Source: Pseudonocardia kunmingensis
GTDB taxonomy: Bacteria > Actinomycetota > Actinomycetes > Mycobacteriales > Pseudonocardiaceae
Direction of reading: 5' to 3'
Length of the DNA stretch: 64,000 nt
Assembly (NCBI RefSeq): GCF_006716445.1
Contig: NZ_VFPA01000001.1
Location: forward strand, 496,001 to 560,000
Below, piece after piece: positions 1 to 9,400 of this stretch (the stretch's first letter is position 1; each line of letters begins with the position of its first letter). The notes beneath the pieces are model-generated. The model saw only the letters and a list, made by a program, of their open reading frames with translations, was not told where the DNA came from and made no database searches. The position numbers and the translations under genes are program-made.

Positions 1-2
1 GC

Positions 3-104
3 GCCACCGGAGCGGCCCTGCTGCTCGACCGGATGCGCCGCCGCGACGTCGCGCAACGCTGCCACGACGTCGGCTTCCGCGTCGTGGTGCGCGGGAGCAC
101 GTAG
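3..104 (+). CDS. C-terminal end of an unrecognised protein (5' truncated)
   Basis: The third forward frame is open from the window edge to a TAG at 102-104 and encodes the last 33 residues of a protein that begins outside the window. The tail is Ala/Leu then Arg-rich and ends FRVVVRGST. It is too short to assign a family. The next 144 bases up to the HNH gene hold nothing I can support, and the two genes converge. Confidence 0.35.
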   Translation, partial: ATGAALLLDRMRRRDVAQRCHDVGFRVVVRGST

Positions 105-248
105 GCGCCGTTCCGGCTGTGGCGCGACGCCAAGGCTGCGGTGCGGGGCAGCTGCGGCCGCGGTGCCGGCCCGGGCGGATCGGGACAAGGCCATGCGGCC
201 TGGGACGACACGCCCTGCCGGTGGTTCCGTCCCCGGCCCCTCAGCCGA

Positions 249-2699
249 TCAGAACGGCGGTGGCTCGTCATGAGGTGCCGGGCCCGCCCGCGGAGGCGGC
301 GGCCGCAGTGGGTCGGCCCCGGGGCCGTCGAGGATCTTCCGGTCGTAGCGGCGCAGTCGCCGCTCGGCCTGCACATCGCTCTCCTCACCCGGATGCGGTC
401 CCGGCCCAGGGTCCAGGTCGGGCAGGTCCGGGCGGATCGGCTCGCCGCGGGTGAGGTACACCCGCCCCAACGGGCTCACCCACCGGAACAACCCCGGCTC
501 GGGCTGGGTCAGCGTCCAACCACGGTCCTTGTCGCGGTGGTGGCGCCTGCATCCCGGACCGATGTTCGCCTCGACGGTCTTCCCACCGCGACTGTGCTCG
601 TGGGTGTGGTCGAGGTCGGCCGAGCGGGCGGAGCGGGTACAGCCGGGGCCGCAGCAGTAGCGGTCACGAGCCCGGATGTGATCAGCCAACGGCCCGCGGG
701 CGAAGCGAGCGTCAGGGTGCGCGGCCAACCGCGCCCGCAGCTCGTCGCGCCGGGCCCACTGGGCGGCGATCTCGGCCAGCAACCCGTGCCAGTCACCCAG
801 CACGGGGTCGGCGGCGAAGCGCTGCATCTCCTCGACCGTCAGGTGGACCTCGACCGCCCCGCCCGCACCCGATCCGAGCCCGACCCCCGCCCGCCGCCAC
901 CGGTGTCGGCGCCGGTGTCGGGGCGGGTGCGGGGTCGGCGGCGCAGCACTCCGGCCAGCAGCAGGTGGCCGGTGTGGTCCACGACGACGAACCGCCAGGC
1001 CGCCCCGCGGCGCTGGGCGGCGACGGCGTCACGGGCGAGGTGCGCGCCGATCGGTCCGACCCGGGGGATCTCGCCGGGCCGGTCGTCGAGCCCGGCGAGG
1101 GTCGCCAGCCCGACGCGGATCTCGACACCCTCGCGGGTGCCGACCCGATCCCGGGTGCGCCGGTCCGGCCCCGCCCCGCCACCGGCCTGGGGCGAGGCGG
1201 CCGCGCCGGCACCGGCGGCGCCCGCCCCGACAGCGGCGGCGGTCCCGGCGGGAGCGGGAGCGGAAGTACCAGCGGCAGCGGTAGTGCCGGCAGCGGCGGC
1301 AGCACTCCCGGCCGCAGCGACACCACCAGCGGCTCCAGTACCAGGGTTCTCGGTGGCGGAGGCTTCGGTGGCGGTAGTCCCGGCGGTCTTGTCCGCGCCA
1401 GTCCCGGCAGACGTTCCGGCGGAACTGTCGGCGGCGCCGGCGCCGGCGAGTGCGACGGCCTCAGCGGGGGCGGCCTCAGCGGCGTCAGTGCTAGCGGGGT
1501 CGGCGTCCGCGTCCGAGTCAGCGGCATCAGCGCCAGCGGCCGCGTCCGAGTCCGAGTCCGCGACATCAGCGCCCGCGCCCGAGTCCGAGTCCGCGTCCGC
1601 GTCCGCGACATCAGCGCCAGCGCCCGCGTCCGAGTCCGCGTCCGAGTCCGCGACATCAGCGCCCGCGCCCGCGTCCGCGTCGGCAACATCAGCGTCAGCG
1701 TCCGCGACATCAGCGTCGGCGTCCGAGTCAGCGGCGTCAGCGGCGGCGGCGGCGTCAGCAGCGGTCGTGGTGGAAGCGGCGGACGTGCCGTTGCCGGCGG
1801 TGGCGGTGTCGGCCTCGCCTGCGGCGGGGGTGTCGTCGTCGGGGAGGTCTTCTGGGCGGGAGGTGCTCAGCAGCCGCTGGATGATCTCGTTCTCGGTCAG
1901 TCCGTGGAAGGCGCCGTTGAGCATCCCCAGGAACAGGTCCGCGCTGATCCGCCGGCGCGTCCCGGGGTGCCCGGCCCGTCTGGCGGCCTGGGCCAGGCGG
2001 TCCAGGCGCTCGGCCGCGGCGGCCGCCTCGTCCGCGGGTAGACCCGGTGCCGACGAGGGTGGCGGTTCCGGTGGCGGGATCGAGGTAGAGGGCCACCCCG
2101 CGTTCCTGCACCGCGCGGCGGTAGCGGCGGCGCCGGTAGTGCGGGTCGATGGCGTGCAACGCCCGGTAGATCCGGTCGCCGAGCTGCCTGGTGGTCAGGC
2201 CGGGCGCCGCGGGCAGGAACCGCTCGCACAACCGCCGCGACTGCTCCTCGCCGACCTCGCCGTGGGCGGGGTCGAGGTACTCGACGAACACCCGCGCCTT
2301 ACCGCGGTCGATCTCGCCACGGTGCAGAGCGGCGTAGACCAGCGGCAGGCGTTCGACCAGGCCGAGGGCGAAACCGAGCTCCCGGTCAGCGGCGGTCGGG
2401 GTCCAGGTCAGAGCGGCCGCGATCTCGTGGGATGCCCATTCGAACGCCTCCCCGGCCCGCGCCACCGACTCGGCCCGATCCGCACCCAGCTCGGCCAGGG
2501 CCACGGTGTGGGCGACCTCGACCACGCCGGCCAGCCACTCGGCCTCCTCGTGCGCGCGCTGACGGGAACGCGCCTGCACGACCTCGACCAGCCGGCTGTT
2601 CGGGATCGTCCTCCACGGCAGCCGGTTCAGCAGGGCGGACAGCTGCGGGCCGGGCGGTGTGCTGACCGCCTGATCCACGAGCTCCGCCACTCCTGCCAT
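249..2699 (-). pseudogene. DUF222/13E12-type HNH endonuclease, frame broken twice
   Basis: Putative HNH nuclease of the actinobacterial DUF222 (13E12 repeat) family. Read from the ATG at 2699, the first frame gives a DUF222 domain (to about 2045, ending ATGTATLVGTG). The family sequence then continues one frame over as LPADEAAAAAERLDRLAQ, through GLTENEIIQRLL, a long Ala/Asp/Ser-rich stretch and a second conserved block (FVVVDHTGHLLLAGV), to about 890. It finally returns to the first frame for VEVHLTVEEMQRF and the C-terminal HNH domain (DLDHTHE, then CRRHHRDKD), stopping at 249. Total length corresponds to about 816 residues, long for the family because of the low-complexity insert. The first break is explained by one extra C in the CCC run at 2043-2045. 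The second lies at about 883-898 in C-rich sequence. Either two sequencing or assembly indels in an intact gene, or a decayed gene. A LexA-like box abuts the start codon. Confidence 0.75.
1490..1750 (-). repeat. Ala/Asp/Ser low-complexity coding repeat in the HNH gene
   Basis: Degenerate hexamer array built from GTCCGC and GTCCGAGTC words with a recurring GCGACATCAGCG block (near 1560, 1606, 1651, 1707). On the minus strand it encodes alternating A-D-A-D-V-A-D-S-D segments, an acidic and probably disordered linker between the conserved blocks of the DUF222 protein. The array lies between the two frame breaks of the gene. Confidence 0.8.
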
Positions 2700-2702
2700 G
2701 AG

Positions 2703-2718
2703 TCGAACTTACGTTCGA
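2703..2718. promoter_or_regulatory. SOS (LexA) box upstream of the HNH gene
   Basis: TCGAACTTACGTTCGA is a perfect TCGAAC-N4-GTTCGA inverted repeat, the LexA operator consensus of mycobacteria and other actinobacteria. It ends 3 bp upstream of the ATG at 2699. Several 13E12/DUF222 genes of Mycobacterium tuberculosis are known SOS genes, so both motif and gene family agree. Confidence 0.85.
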
Positions 2719-2824
2719 TCCCTGACAGTTCGGGGTCGTTCTCGACACCTCCCGGGAGTTCACCCGAGAAGCGCAGTCGACCATGACGAACGGTGACATT
2801 CTCTGGCGGACGCGAGGAGCTCTC

Positions 2825-2948
2825 GGTAGTGGCGCCAACCCGGCCGCCCCCGCACCGTGAGTCGCACACGCGACCGGAGTGATCGCACGGAAGGCCGGGA
2901 CGAGGGTGTGCCGGCTCGCCCCGAGCCGGGAACGGCCCGCCCACCGCA
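2825..2948. repeat. dispersed intergenic repeat, copy A
   Basis: Part of the 398-bp gene-free stretch 2700-3097. The segment starts with a CGGTAGT...GCCAACCCGGCC block and ends with a CGAGCCGGGAACGGCCCGCC block followed by CACCGCA. The same two blocks, with a few mismatches and similar spacing, occur at 23290-23415. The middle is less conserved. No protein-coding signal was recognised in either copy. Confidence 0.55.
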
Positions 2949-2996
2949 GCCACTCCCACGAGAACCAGCGCCGAGCCGCCCCCTCTCGCAGGTGAA

Positions 2997-3044
2997 CGGA
3001 ACACCAGAGCTGTCCATGCAAGATCGAACAACCCTGGTGTTCCG
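2997..3044. terminator. inverted repeat downstream of the cupin gene
   Basis: CGGAACACCAG (2997-3007) and CTGGTGTTCCG (3034-3044) are perfect 11-base complements separated by 26 bases. The structure lies about 50 bp beyond the cupin stop codon and may terminate the MFS-LLM-cupin transcript. There is no U tract, which is usual for actinobacterial terminators. The large loop leaves other roles possible. Confidence 0.45.
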
Positions 3045-3097
3045 CTCACCCGCAAAACCCGCTCGTCGTGCGGATCCCGCTTCCGGAGCTCGCTCCG

Positions 3098-3523
3098 TCA
3101 GGCGTCCGCCGGGTCTCCGGGCGGGTGTGCGCGGAACCAGTCCACGATCCCCGGCATCCGCGGCTCGAAGGCGCCGGGAGCGGAGACGTTCAGCGCCCCC
3201 GCCCGCTCGTCGGTGCGGTTCTGGAAGTCGTGGGTGGTGCCGCCCGGGGCCAGGACGAACGACCCCGCCGGCGCGTCGAACCAGCGATCGCCGACGCGGA
3301 AGGTCATCGTCCCCTCGAGCACGTAGAAGGCGTCGTCCTCGGGATGGGTGTGCGCGCCCGGGCCCGTGGTGTGCGGCTCGAGCCACCACTCCGAGATCGA
3401 GTAGCGCTCGGCCGTCTCCGCCCCGTCCGCCTTGAACACGGCGTTGATCCGCCCCATCTCGTACCGGCGCCCCGCACCGGGCGCGAGGTGGATCGGGTGC
3501 CGGCGTGCAGGATCTGCGTCCAC
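3098..3523 (-). CDS. cupin-domain protein
   Basis: Small single-domain cupin, 141 residues from a GTG at 3523 (an in-frame ATG, MGRINAVF, lies a little further in). Cupin motif 1 is visible as GPGAHTHPEDDAFYVLEG (metal-binding His-His-Glu set) and motif 2 as PAGSFVLAPGGTTHDF with its His. The ending IVDWFRAH is typical of small actinobacterial cupins of unknown substrate. It is the last gene of an operon behind the flavin monooxygenase (55-bp gap), so a role in the same oxidative pathway is likely. Could be a dioxygenase, an isomerase or a sugar-binding cupin; the reaction is not predictable from sequence. Confidence 0.8.
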   Translation of the reverse strand: MDADPARRHPIHLAPGAGRRYEMGRINAVFKADGAETAERYSISEWWLEPHTTGPGAHTHPEDDAFYVLEGTMTFRVGDRWFDAPAGSFVLAPGGTTHDFQNRTDERAGALNVSAPGAFEPRMPGIVDWFRAHPPGDPADA

Positions 3524-3578
3524 CCGTCGACCGTAGCCGGGTGGGGACACCTGGCGATTGGACGAATGGGAACGCGCC

Positions 3579-4946
3579 CTACCCCAGCCGGCGGTACCGC
3601 GCCCCCGGGTGGTCGTCTGCCAGCTGCGGCCCCGGCGCGGTGCCGAGGTTCTCCCGCAGCGTCGGGGCGGCGTAGCTCTCCTGCGCCCGCCCACGGCGGC
3701 GCAGTTCGGGCACGACGTGCTCGACGAAGTCGACGAACGTGCCGGGCGTGACGGCGTAGGCGAGGTTGAACCCGTCGACGCCGGACTCGTCCACCCAGCG
3801 CTCCAGCTCGTCGGCGACCGTCGCGCCCGAACCCACCACGACGGGGCCGCGCCCGCCGACCGTGACGAACCGGGCCAGCTCGCCGACCGTCCACTCCCGG
3901 TCCGGGTCGGCGGTGGTGAACGCGGCGAGCGCCGAGCGGGTGGCGTCGGTCTCGACGTACTCCAGGAGCTGGTCGGGGTCGGCACCGGAGAGGTCGACGC
4001 CGCTCCAGCCGCCGAACAGCGCCAGCGCGGCCTCGGGGCTCGCGAGCTCGAGGTAGGAGTCGCGCTTGGCAATGGCGGCCGCGTCCGTCTCGGCCGAGAT
4101 CGCCGTGAGCATCGCGAAGATCTTGATCGCGCTCGGGTCGCGACCGGCCGCCGCAGCGGCCTCGCGGATCCGGTCGACCGAGCGCCGCAGGACCGTGGGC
4201 GTCGGGCCGCTGACGAACACGGCCTCCGCGTGCGCCGCGGCGAAGCGGCTGCCCCGCGGCGATGCGCCCGCCTGGAAGATCACCGGCGTGCGCTGCGGCG
4301 AGGGCTCGCACAGGAACGGCCCCGGCACCTCGTAGTAGCGGCCCTTGTGCGCGATGTCGTGCACCTTCGCCGGGTCGGTGAACACGCCGCGCTCGGCGTC
4401 GCGGACGACGGCGCCGGGCTCCCACGAGCCCTCCCACAGCTTGTAGCAGACCTCGAGGTACTCCTCGGCCAGCTCGTAGCGCTCGTCGTGCGGGATCTGC
4501 TGGCCGCGGCCCATGTTGCGGGCCGCGCTCTCCAGGTAGGAGGTCACGACGTTCCAGGCGACGCGGCCCTTCGTCAGGTGGTCCAGCGTCGTCATCCGGC
4601 GCGCGAGCGCGTAGGGCTGCTCGTAGGCCACCGACACCGTCACGCCGAAGCCCAGCCGCTGGGTGACCGCGGCCATCGCCGAGACCGGCATGATCGGGTC
4701 GTTCACCGGCACCTGCGCGGCCTGGCGGACGGCGGCGTCGCGCGAGCCGCCGTAGACGTCGTACACGCCGAGGACGTCGGCCAGGAAGAGCGCGTCGAAG
4801 CCACCGCGTTCGAGCAGCTGTGCGAGCTCGGTCCAGTAGTCGAGGTCGGTGTAGCGGTGGCCCTGGTCGTCGGGGTGGCGCCACAGGCCCGCGGACTGGT
4901 GCCCCACGCAGGCCATGTCGAACGCGTTGAGCAGGATGCGGGTCAC
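3579..4946 (-). CDS. LLM-class flavin-dependent monooxygenase (NtaA/SnaA/DszA family)
   Basis: 455-residue FMN/FADH2-dependent monooxygenase of the bacterial luciferase fold, in the branch that includes nitrilotriacetate monooxygenase NtaA, pristinamycin SnaA and dibenzothiophene DszA. Family hallmarks visible: LDHLTKGRVAWNVVTS, YLESAARNMGRG, HDERYELAEEYLEV and HKGRYYEVPGPF. The GTG start at 4946 overlaps the MFS stop by 4 bp (4943-4946), giving translational coupling. A partner flavin reductase is not encoded nearby. With a transporter upstream and a cupin downstream, the set looks like uptake plus oxidation of a small heteroatom-containing or aromatic compound. The substrate is unknown. Confidence 0.88.
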   Translation of the reverse strand: MTRILLNAFDMACVGHQSAGLWRHPDDQGHRYTDLDYWTELAQLLERGGFDALFLADVLGVYDVYGGSRDAAVRQAAQVPVNDPIMPVSAMAAVTQRLGFGVTVSVAYEQPYALARRMTTLDHLTKGRVAWNVVTSYLESAARNMGRGQQIPHDERYELAEEYLEVCYKLWEGSWEPGAVVRDAERGVFTDPAKVHDIAHKGRYYEVPGPFLCEPSPQRTPVIFQAGASPRGSRFAAAHAEAVFVSGPTPTVLRRSVDRIREAAAAAGRDPSAIKIFAMLTAISAETDAAAIAKRDSYLELASPEAALALFGGWSGVDLSGADPDQLLEYVETDATRSALAAFTTADPDREWTVGELARFVTVGGRGPVVVGSGATVADELERWVDESGVDGFNLAYAVTPGTFVDFVEHVVPELRRRGRAQESYAAPTLRENLGTAPGPQLADDHPGARYRRLG

Positions 4947-6283
4947 CGTGCCACCCCCGCCGGCGTCCGCACGGGGCCGGTGGCGATCGAGCTCCGATGT
5001 GTCTCCGGCGCGAGCAGGGTCGCCGCGACCGTGATCACGGACAGCACCAGGAAGTACCCCCAGATCAACCAGGGCCGCCCGCCCCCGGCCAGCAGCAGTG
5101 CCGCCGCGATCAGCGGCGCCGTGCCGCCCGAGAGCACCGACCCGAACTGGTAACCGATCGACGCGCCGCTGTAGCGCACCTCGGTGGCGAACAGCTCGCT
5201 GAACCACGCGGCCTGCGGACCGTACATCGCGTCGTGGAAGACGTTCACCGCGATCACCATGGCCAGCACGATCAGCGCGGTGGAGCCGGTGTCGAGCAGC
5301 AGGAAGAACACGATCATGAACAGGCCCGCGCCGACCGCGCCGGCCAGGTACACCGGGCGCCTGCCCACGCGGTCGGACAGCATCGCCCACAGCGGGGTGG
5401 TGAAGAGCCCGATCGCGGACGCCACGATCACCGCCGTGAGGCCCGCGTCGGGGTCGGCCGTCGTGCCGCCGGCCAGGTAGGTGAGCGCGAACGTCGTGCA
5501 GAGGACGTAGAGCGCGTTCTGCGACATGCGCATCCCGATCGTGACCCACAGGCTGCGCCGGTGGCTGCGGACCACCTCGACCACGGGCCTACGCACCAGC
5601 TCGGCGCGCTCGCGAGCCTGCAGGAAGACCTCCGGGTCGGCGACGGTCAGCCGCACGGCGAGGCCGACCCCGACCAGCACCAGGCTGAGCAGGAACGGGA
5701 TCCGCCAGCCCCAGGCGAGGAAGGCCTCCTCCCCCAGGCCGCCGCGGATCCCGGCGAACACCGCGGACGCCAGGAGCATCCCTGCGGGCGAGCCGATCTG
5801 GGGGAAGCTGCCGAACAGGCCGCGGCGGCGGCCCGACGAGTGCTCCACCGACATCAGCACCGCCCCGCCCCACTCGGCGCCGACGGCCGCGCCCTGCAGC
5901 AGGCGCAGGACGACCAGCAGTGCCGGGGCGAGCAGACCGACCTGGCCGAACGTCGGCAACAGGCCGATGCCCGCGGTCGCCACGCCCATCAGCAGCAGCG
6001 ACGCGACCAGCATGGACCGGCGCCCGACGCGGTCGCCGAGGTGCCCGGACACGAGCGCGCCGATCGGGCGCGCCCCGAACCCCGCCGCGTACGTCGCGAA
6101 CGAGGCGAGCACACCGGCGGCCGGGTCGACGTCGGAGAAGAAGAGCGGGCCGAACACCAGCGCGGCGGCGGTGGCGTAGAGGTAGAAGTCGTACCACTCG
6201 ATGGTGGTGCCGACGAGGCTGGCCACGGCCGCGCGGCGCTGCTGGCGCGGGTCGGTGGCGATGGGTGCGGACGTGCCGGACAA
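4943..6283 (-). CDS. MFS transporter, metabolite:H+ symporter (MHS) type
   Basis: 446 residues with 12 predicted membrane spans. The N-terminal VGTTIEWYDFYLYATAAAL and the loop GHLGDRVGRRSM are signatures of the metabolite:H+ symporter family (ShiA/KgtP/ProP relatives), which import organic acids and osmolytes. First gene of an operon with the flavin monooxygenase and cupin, so it probably imports their substrate. The upstream-most start is a TTG (6283). The 191 bp between this gene and the SMC gene end should contain the promoter. Confidence 0.85.
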   Translation of the reverse strand: MSGTSAPIATDPRQQRRAAVASLVGTTIEWYDFYLYATAAALVFGPLFFSDVDPAAGVLASFATYAAGFGARPIGALVSGHLGDRVGRRSMLVASLLLMGVATAGIGLLPTFGQVGLLAPALLVVLRLLQGAAVGAEWGGAVLMSVEHSSGRRRGLFGSFPQIGSPAGMLLASAVFAGIRGGLGEEAFLAWGWRIPFLLSLVLVGVGLAVRLTVADPEVFLQARERAELVRRPVVEVVRSHRRSLWVTIGMRMSQNALYVLCTTFALTYLAGGTTADPDAGLTAVIVASAIGLFTTPLWAMLSDRVGRRPVYLAGAVGAGLFMIVFFLLLDTGSTALIVLAMVIAVNVFHDAMYGPQAAWFSELFATEVRYSGASIGYQFGSVLSGGTAPLIAAALLLAGGGRPWLIWGYFLVLSVITVAATLLAPETHRSSIATGPVRTPAGVAR

Positions 6284-6474
6284 GGCGGGCCCCCGGGGAG
6301 CGGATCGGGCGAGGAGTGGACGCGGAGACGGGCGTCAGCGTCGACAGTCACCCGGGGCACGACGGCACAGGTCGATCACGCGGCGGCGCGTCAGTCCCTG
6401 GTCCGGCACAGCGGTAGACGATATGTGGCCCTCGGGCCGGATGCCGAGTCGACTGTGACCACGCTCTCGGTGCG

Positions 6475-9400
6475 TCACGGGGCGACCGGCTCGGGCCTGC
6501 GGAACACCCGCGTCGCCGCCACCTGCCCGGTGCCGTCCGGCGCGCCGAGCTCGGTGAGACGGCGGGCCACCCGGTCGTCGACCGACAGGTACTTGCGGCC
6601 CGCGCGCAGGTCGGCGTCGTTGCGCAACCGGATGATCAGCGGGAACGCGCTCAGGGCGCCCGCGTCGAACAGCCCCGTCGTGTAGATCAGCTGCACGCCC
6701 AGCGCGCGGGCGACGCCGAACTGCAGCTCCAGCAGGTAGCCGGCCGACGCGCGGCCGATCGGGTTGTCCAGGAACAGCACGCCCGCGTGCGGGCGGCGAC
6801 CCTGCCCCCGCTGGTGGGCGCGCAGGGCCGCCATCGTGCAGTAGAGGACGATCGCGGCGGTCAGCTGCTGGCCGCCGGAGAACACGTCGCGGATCTCCGA
6901 GACCCGCAGCCGCTCGGTGCGCAGCACCGCGTCGGGCTTGAGCATCTCGACGCGCACGCCCTTCGGCATCGCCGCGCGCACGCCGCGCAGCAGCAGCGAC
7001 ATGCCGTCACGGCGCTCGCGGGCGGTGCCGCTGCGCTCGTGGGCGGTGCGGTCGACGACCTCGCCGAGCTCGTGCAGCAGCGCCGCGTCGGTGAGCTCGT
7101 CGAAGCGGATGCGCAGGAACTGCTGGCCCGACCAGTCCGAGAGGCCGTCGGGCAGCTCCGAGAGCCGCTGGGCCAGGCGCAGCGTGCGCAGCGCCTCGCC
7201 GACCATGCCCTGCAGCCGGGTGACGATGCCCGAGCGGTGCCTGCCGATGTTGGCCAGGTCGTCCTCCAGCGAGCGCAGCCGCGGGCGCAGTGCGCGCTCC
7301 CAGTCGCCGGCCAGACCCGGCATGTCCGTGCGGGCCACACCGAGCAGGTGGCTGCGCACCGGGCTGGTGACGCCGGAGAAGCGCGCCTCCTGCGCGAACT
7401 GCGCCACCGCGTCCACCGCGGAGCGCACCTCCTTGTCCGCGGCGGCGCGGACGCGGGCGGCGTCGCGGACGGCCGCGCGGGCGTCCTTCCACCGCGCCAG
7501 CGCGGCGTCGACGTCGTCGGGGAACGGCGAGGCGTAACCCGGCTCCGCGCCGCCCTCGAGGAACGCGTCGTCCAGGCCGGCCACGACGTGCCGGAACCCC
7601 TGCGCCGACGACTCGGCCGCCCGGTGCGCGGACTCCGCCGCCGCCGCGGCCGCTCGCGCGTCGGCAGTCCGCGCCGCGGCCGACCGCGCGTCCTGCTCGG
7701 CCCGCTCGACCAGCTCCCGCCCGTGCTCGACGTCCTCGGGCTCGCCGTAGGGCTCGATCGGCCCATCCCCCGCACCGGTGGGCGCGGTGAACCGGCCTGC
7801 CTCCTTCTTCGCCAGTGCGAGCTCCGCGGCGGCCTCGCGCAGCTGCTCGGCGCAGCGGGTGAACGCGTCGCGGGCCTGCGCGGTGGCGCTGCGGCGCGAC
7901 GCCGGGTCGGCGGCGTCGGGCGAGCGCAGCAGCGCGTCGGCCACGGCGCGCGCCGCGTCGGGCAGCTCCTCGATCGCGGCGTGGGCGGCCCGCGCCGCGC
8001 GTTCGGCCTCGCCGAGCCGCCCCCGCAGGTCCGCGTCCACCTCGGCCGCCGCGTACGCGGCCTCGGCGTTGCGGTACTCCGCGCGCAGCACGCCCAGCGC
8101 GGGGGCGTCCGCAGCGGGCCCGTCCGCCTCGGCGTCGATGTCGGCGCCGTCCACGGGCAGGTCGGCCAGCTCCGTGCGGCTGTTGTCGGCGACGGTTCGC
8201 TGCCGGTCCCGGCGCCGGCGCGCCTCCTCGGCCTCCCGGCGGGCCGCTGCCGCCTCGCCGCGGGCCCTCGCCGCGCCCGCCTCGGCCCGCTCCACGCCCG
8301 CCGTGGCCGCCCGGACCTGCTCGTCCAGCTCCGGACGGCGGCGCACCTCGGCCAGCACCGCGGCGAGCGCCGCCGCCCGGGCCCGGGCCGATGCCGCCGC
8401 GGCGTCCAGCAGGGGAGCCTCCTGCTCGAGCCGGTCGGCCCGGTCGTCGAGCGCGGTGATCTCGGCGTCCGCCGCATCGGCCTCCCGCGCCGTGGCGGCC
8501 ACGGCGGTACGCGCGCTCTCGGCGGCCTCGCCGAGCGCGTCGAGCTCCCCCACCGGGTGCTGCGCGCGCCACGCCTGCAGCCGGGCCAGCAGCGCGCGGT
8601 CGGCGTCGAGAGCCGCGCCGAGGGTCTCCAGCGCCTCCGCACGGTCGCGCGTCTCGCGGTCCAGCTCCACCCGGACCTGCTCGGCGGCCGCCTCGTCCAG
8701 CATCGCCGGGTTCGGCGGGACGACGAAGTCGACGCCGGGCGCGGCGCCCTCCTCGGCGACGGCGGCCGTGGCGCCGACGGCGACGGCCGCGCACGGCAGC
8801 AGGCGCGCCCGCTCCAGCTCCTCGCGCGCCCGCGGCGCGTCCCCGGGGTTGTTCAGCAGCACGCCCGACACCAGGTGCGGCAGCCGCGCGACGACGGACG
8901 CGCGCCGCGCCCCGTCCAGCATGGTGAGGTAGCGCCAGCCGGAGTAGGCGGTGATGCCCGCGGCCTCGAGCACGCCGAGCACCTGCTCGATCTCCGCGGG
9001 CTCGGGCAGCAGGCCGCCGTCACCGAGCGCGCGCAACGCACGGGTGTCGCGCTCCTGGGCGGCGAGCAGCTCGGTGCGCCGCCGGTCCCCCGCGCCGATC
9101 GCGGCGCCCAGCCGCTCCTCGAGCGCGGACGCGTCGGTGTCGGGCCGGATCTCCTCCACCCCGAGCAGGTCGGCGAGCCGTCCCTCCCCGGCCAGCGCGT
9201 CCCGGGCGGCCATGGCCGCGGCCAACACCGACTCGGCGCGCTCGGCGGCGGCCCGCGCGGCGTCATCGGCTCGGCGGGCCGCGCTGCGCCGCTCGTCGGC
9301 ACCGCGGCGCGCCCGTCGCAGCTCGGTGAGCTCGGCGTGCAGCGCGGCGAGCTCCTCGGCCGCCGAGCCCGCCTCCGCCTCCGCGGCGGCACCGGCCGCG

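Noticed and set aside
1500..1745. CRISPR-like or minisatellite array in the HNH gene
   Set aside because: Units are short hexamers without spacers and remain in a protein-coding frame; not a CRISPR.
141..2786. Long open frames on the plus strand across the HNH gene
   Set aside because: Shadows of the GC-rich minus-strand gene and its repeats; no domain recognised.
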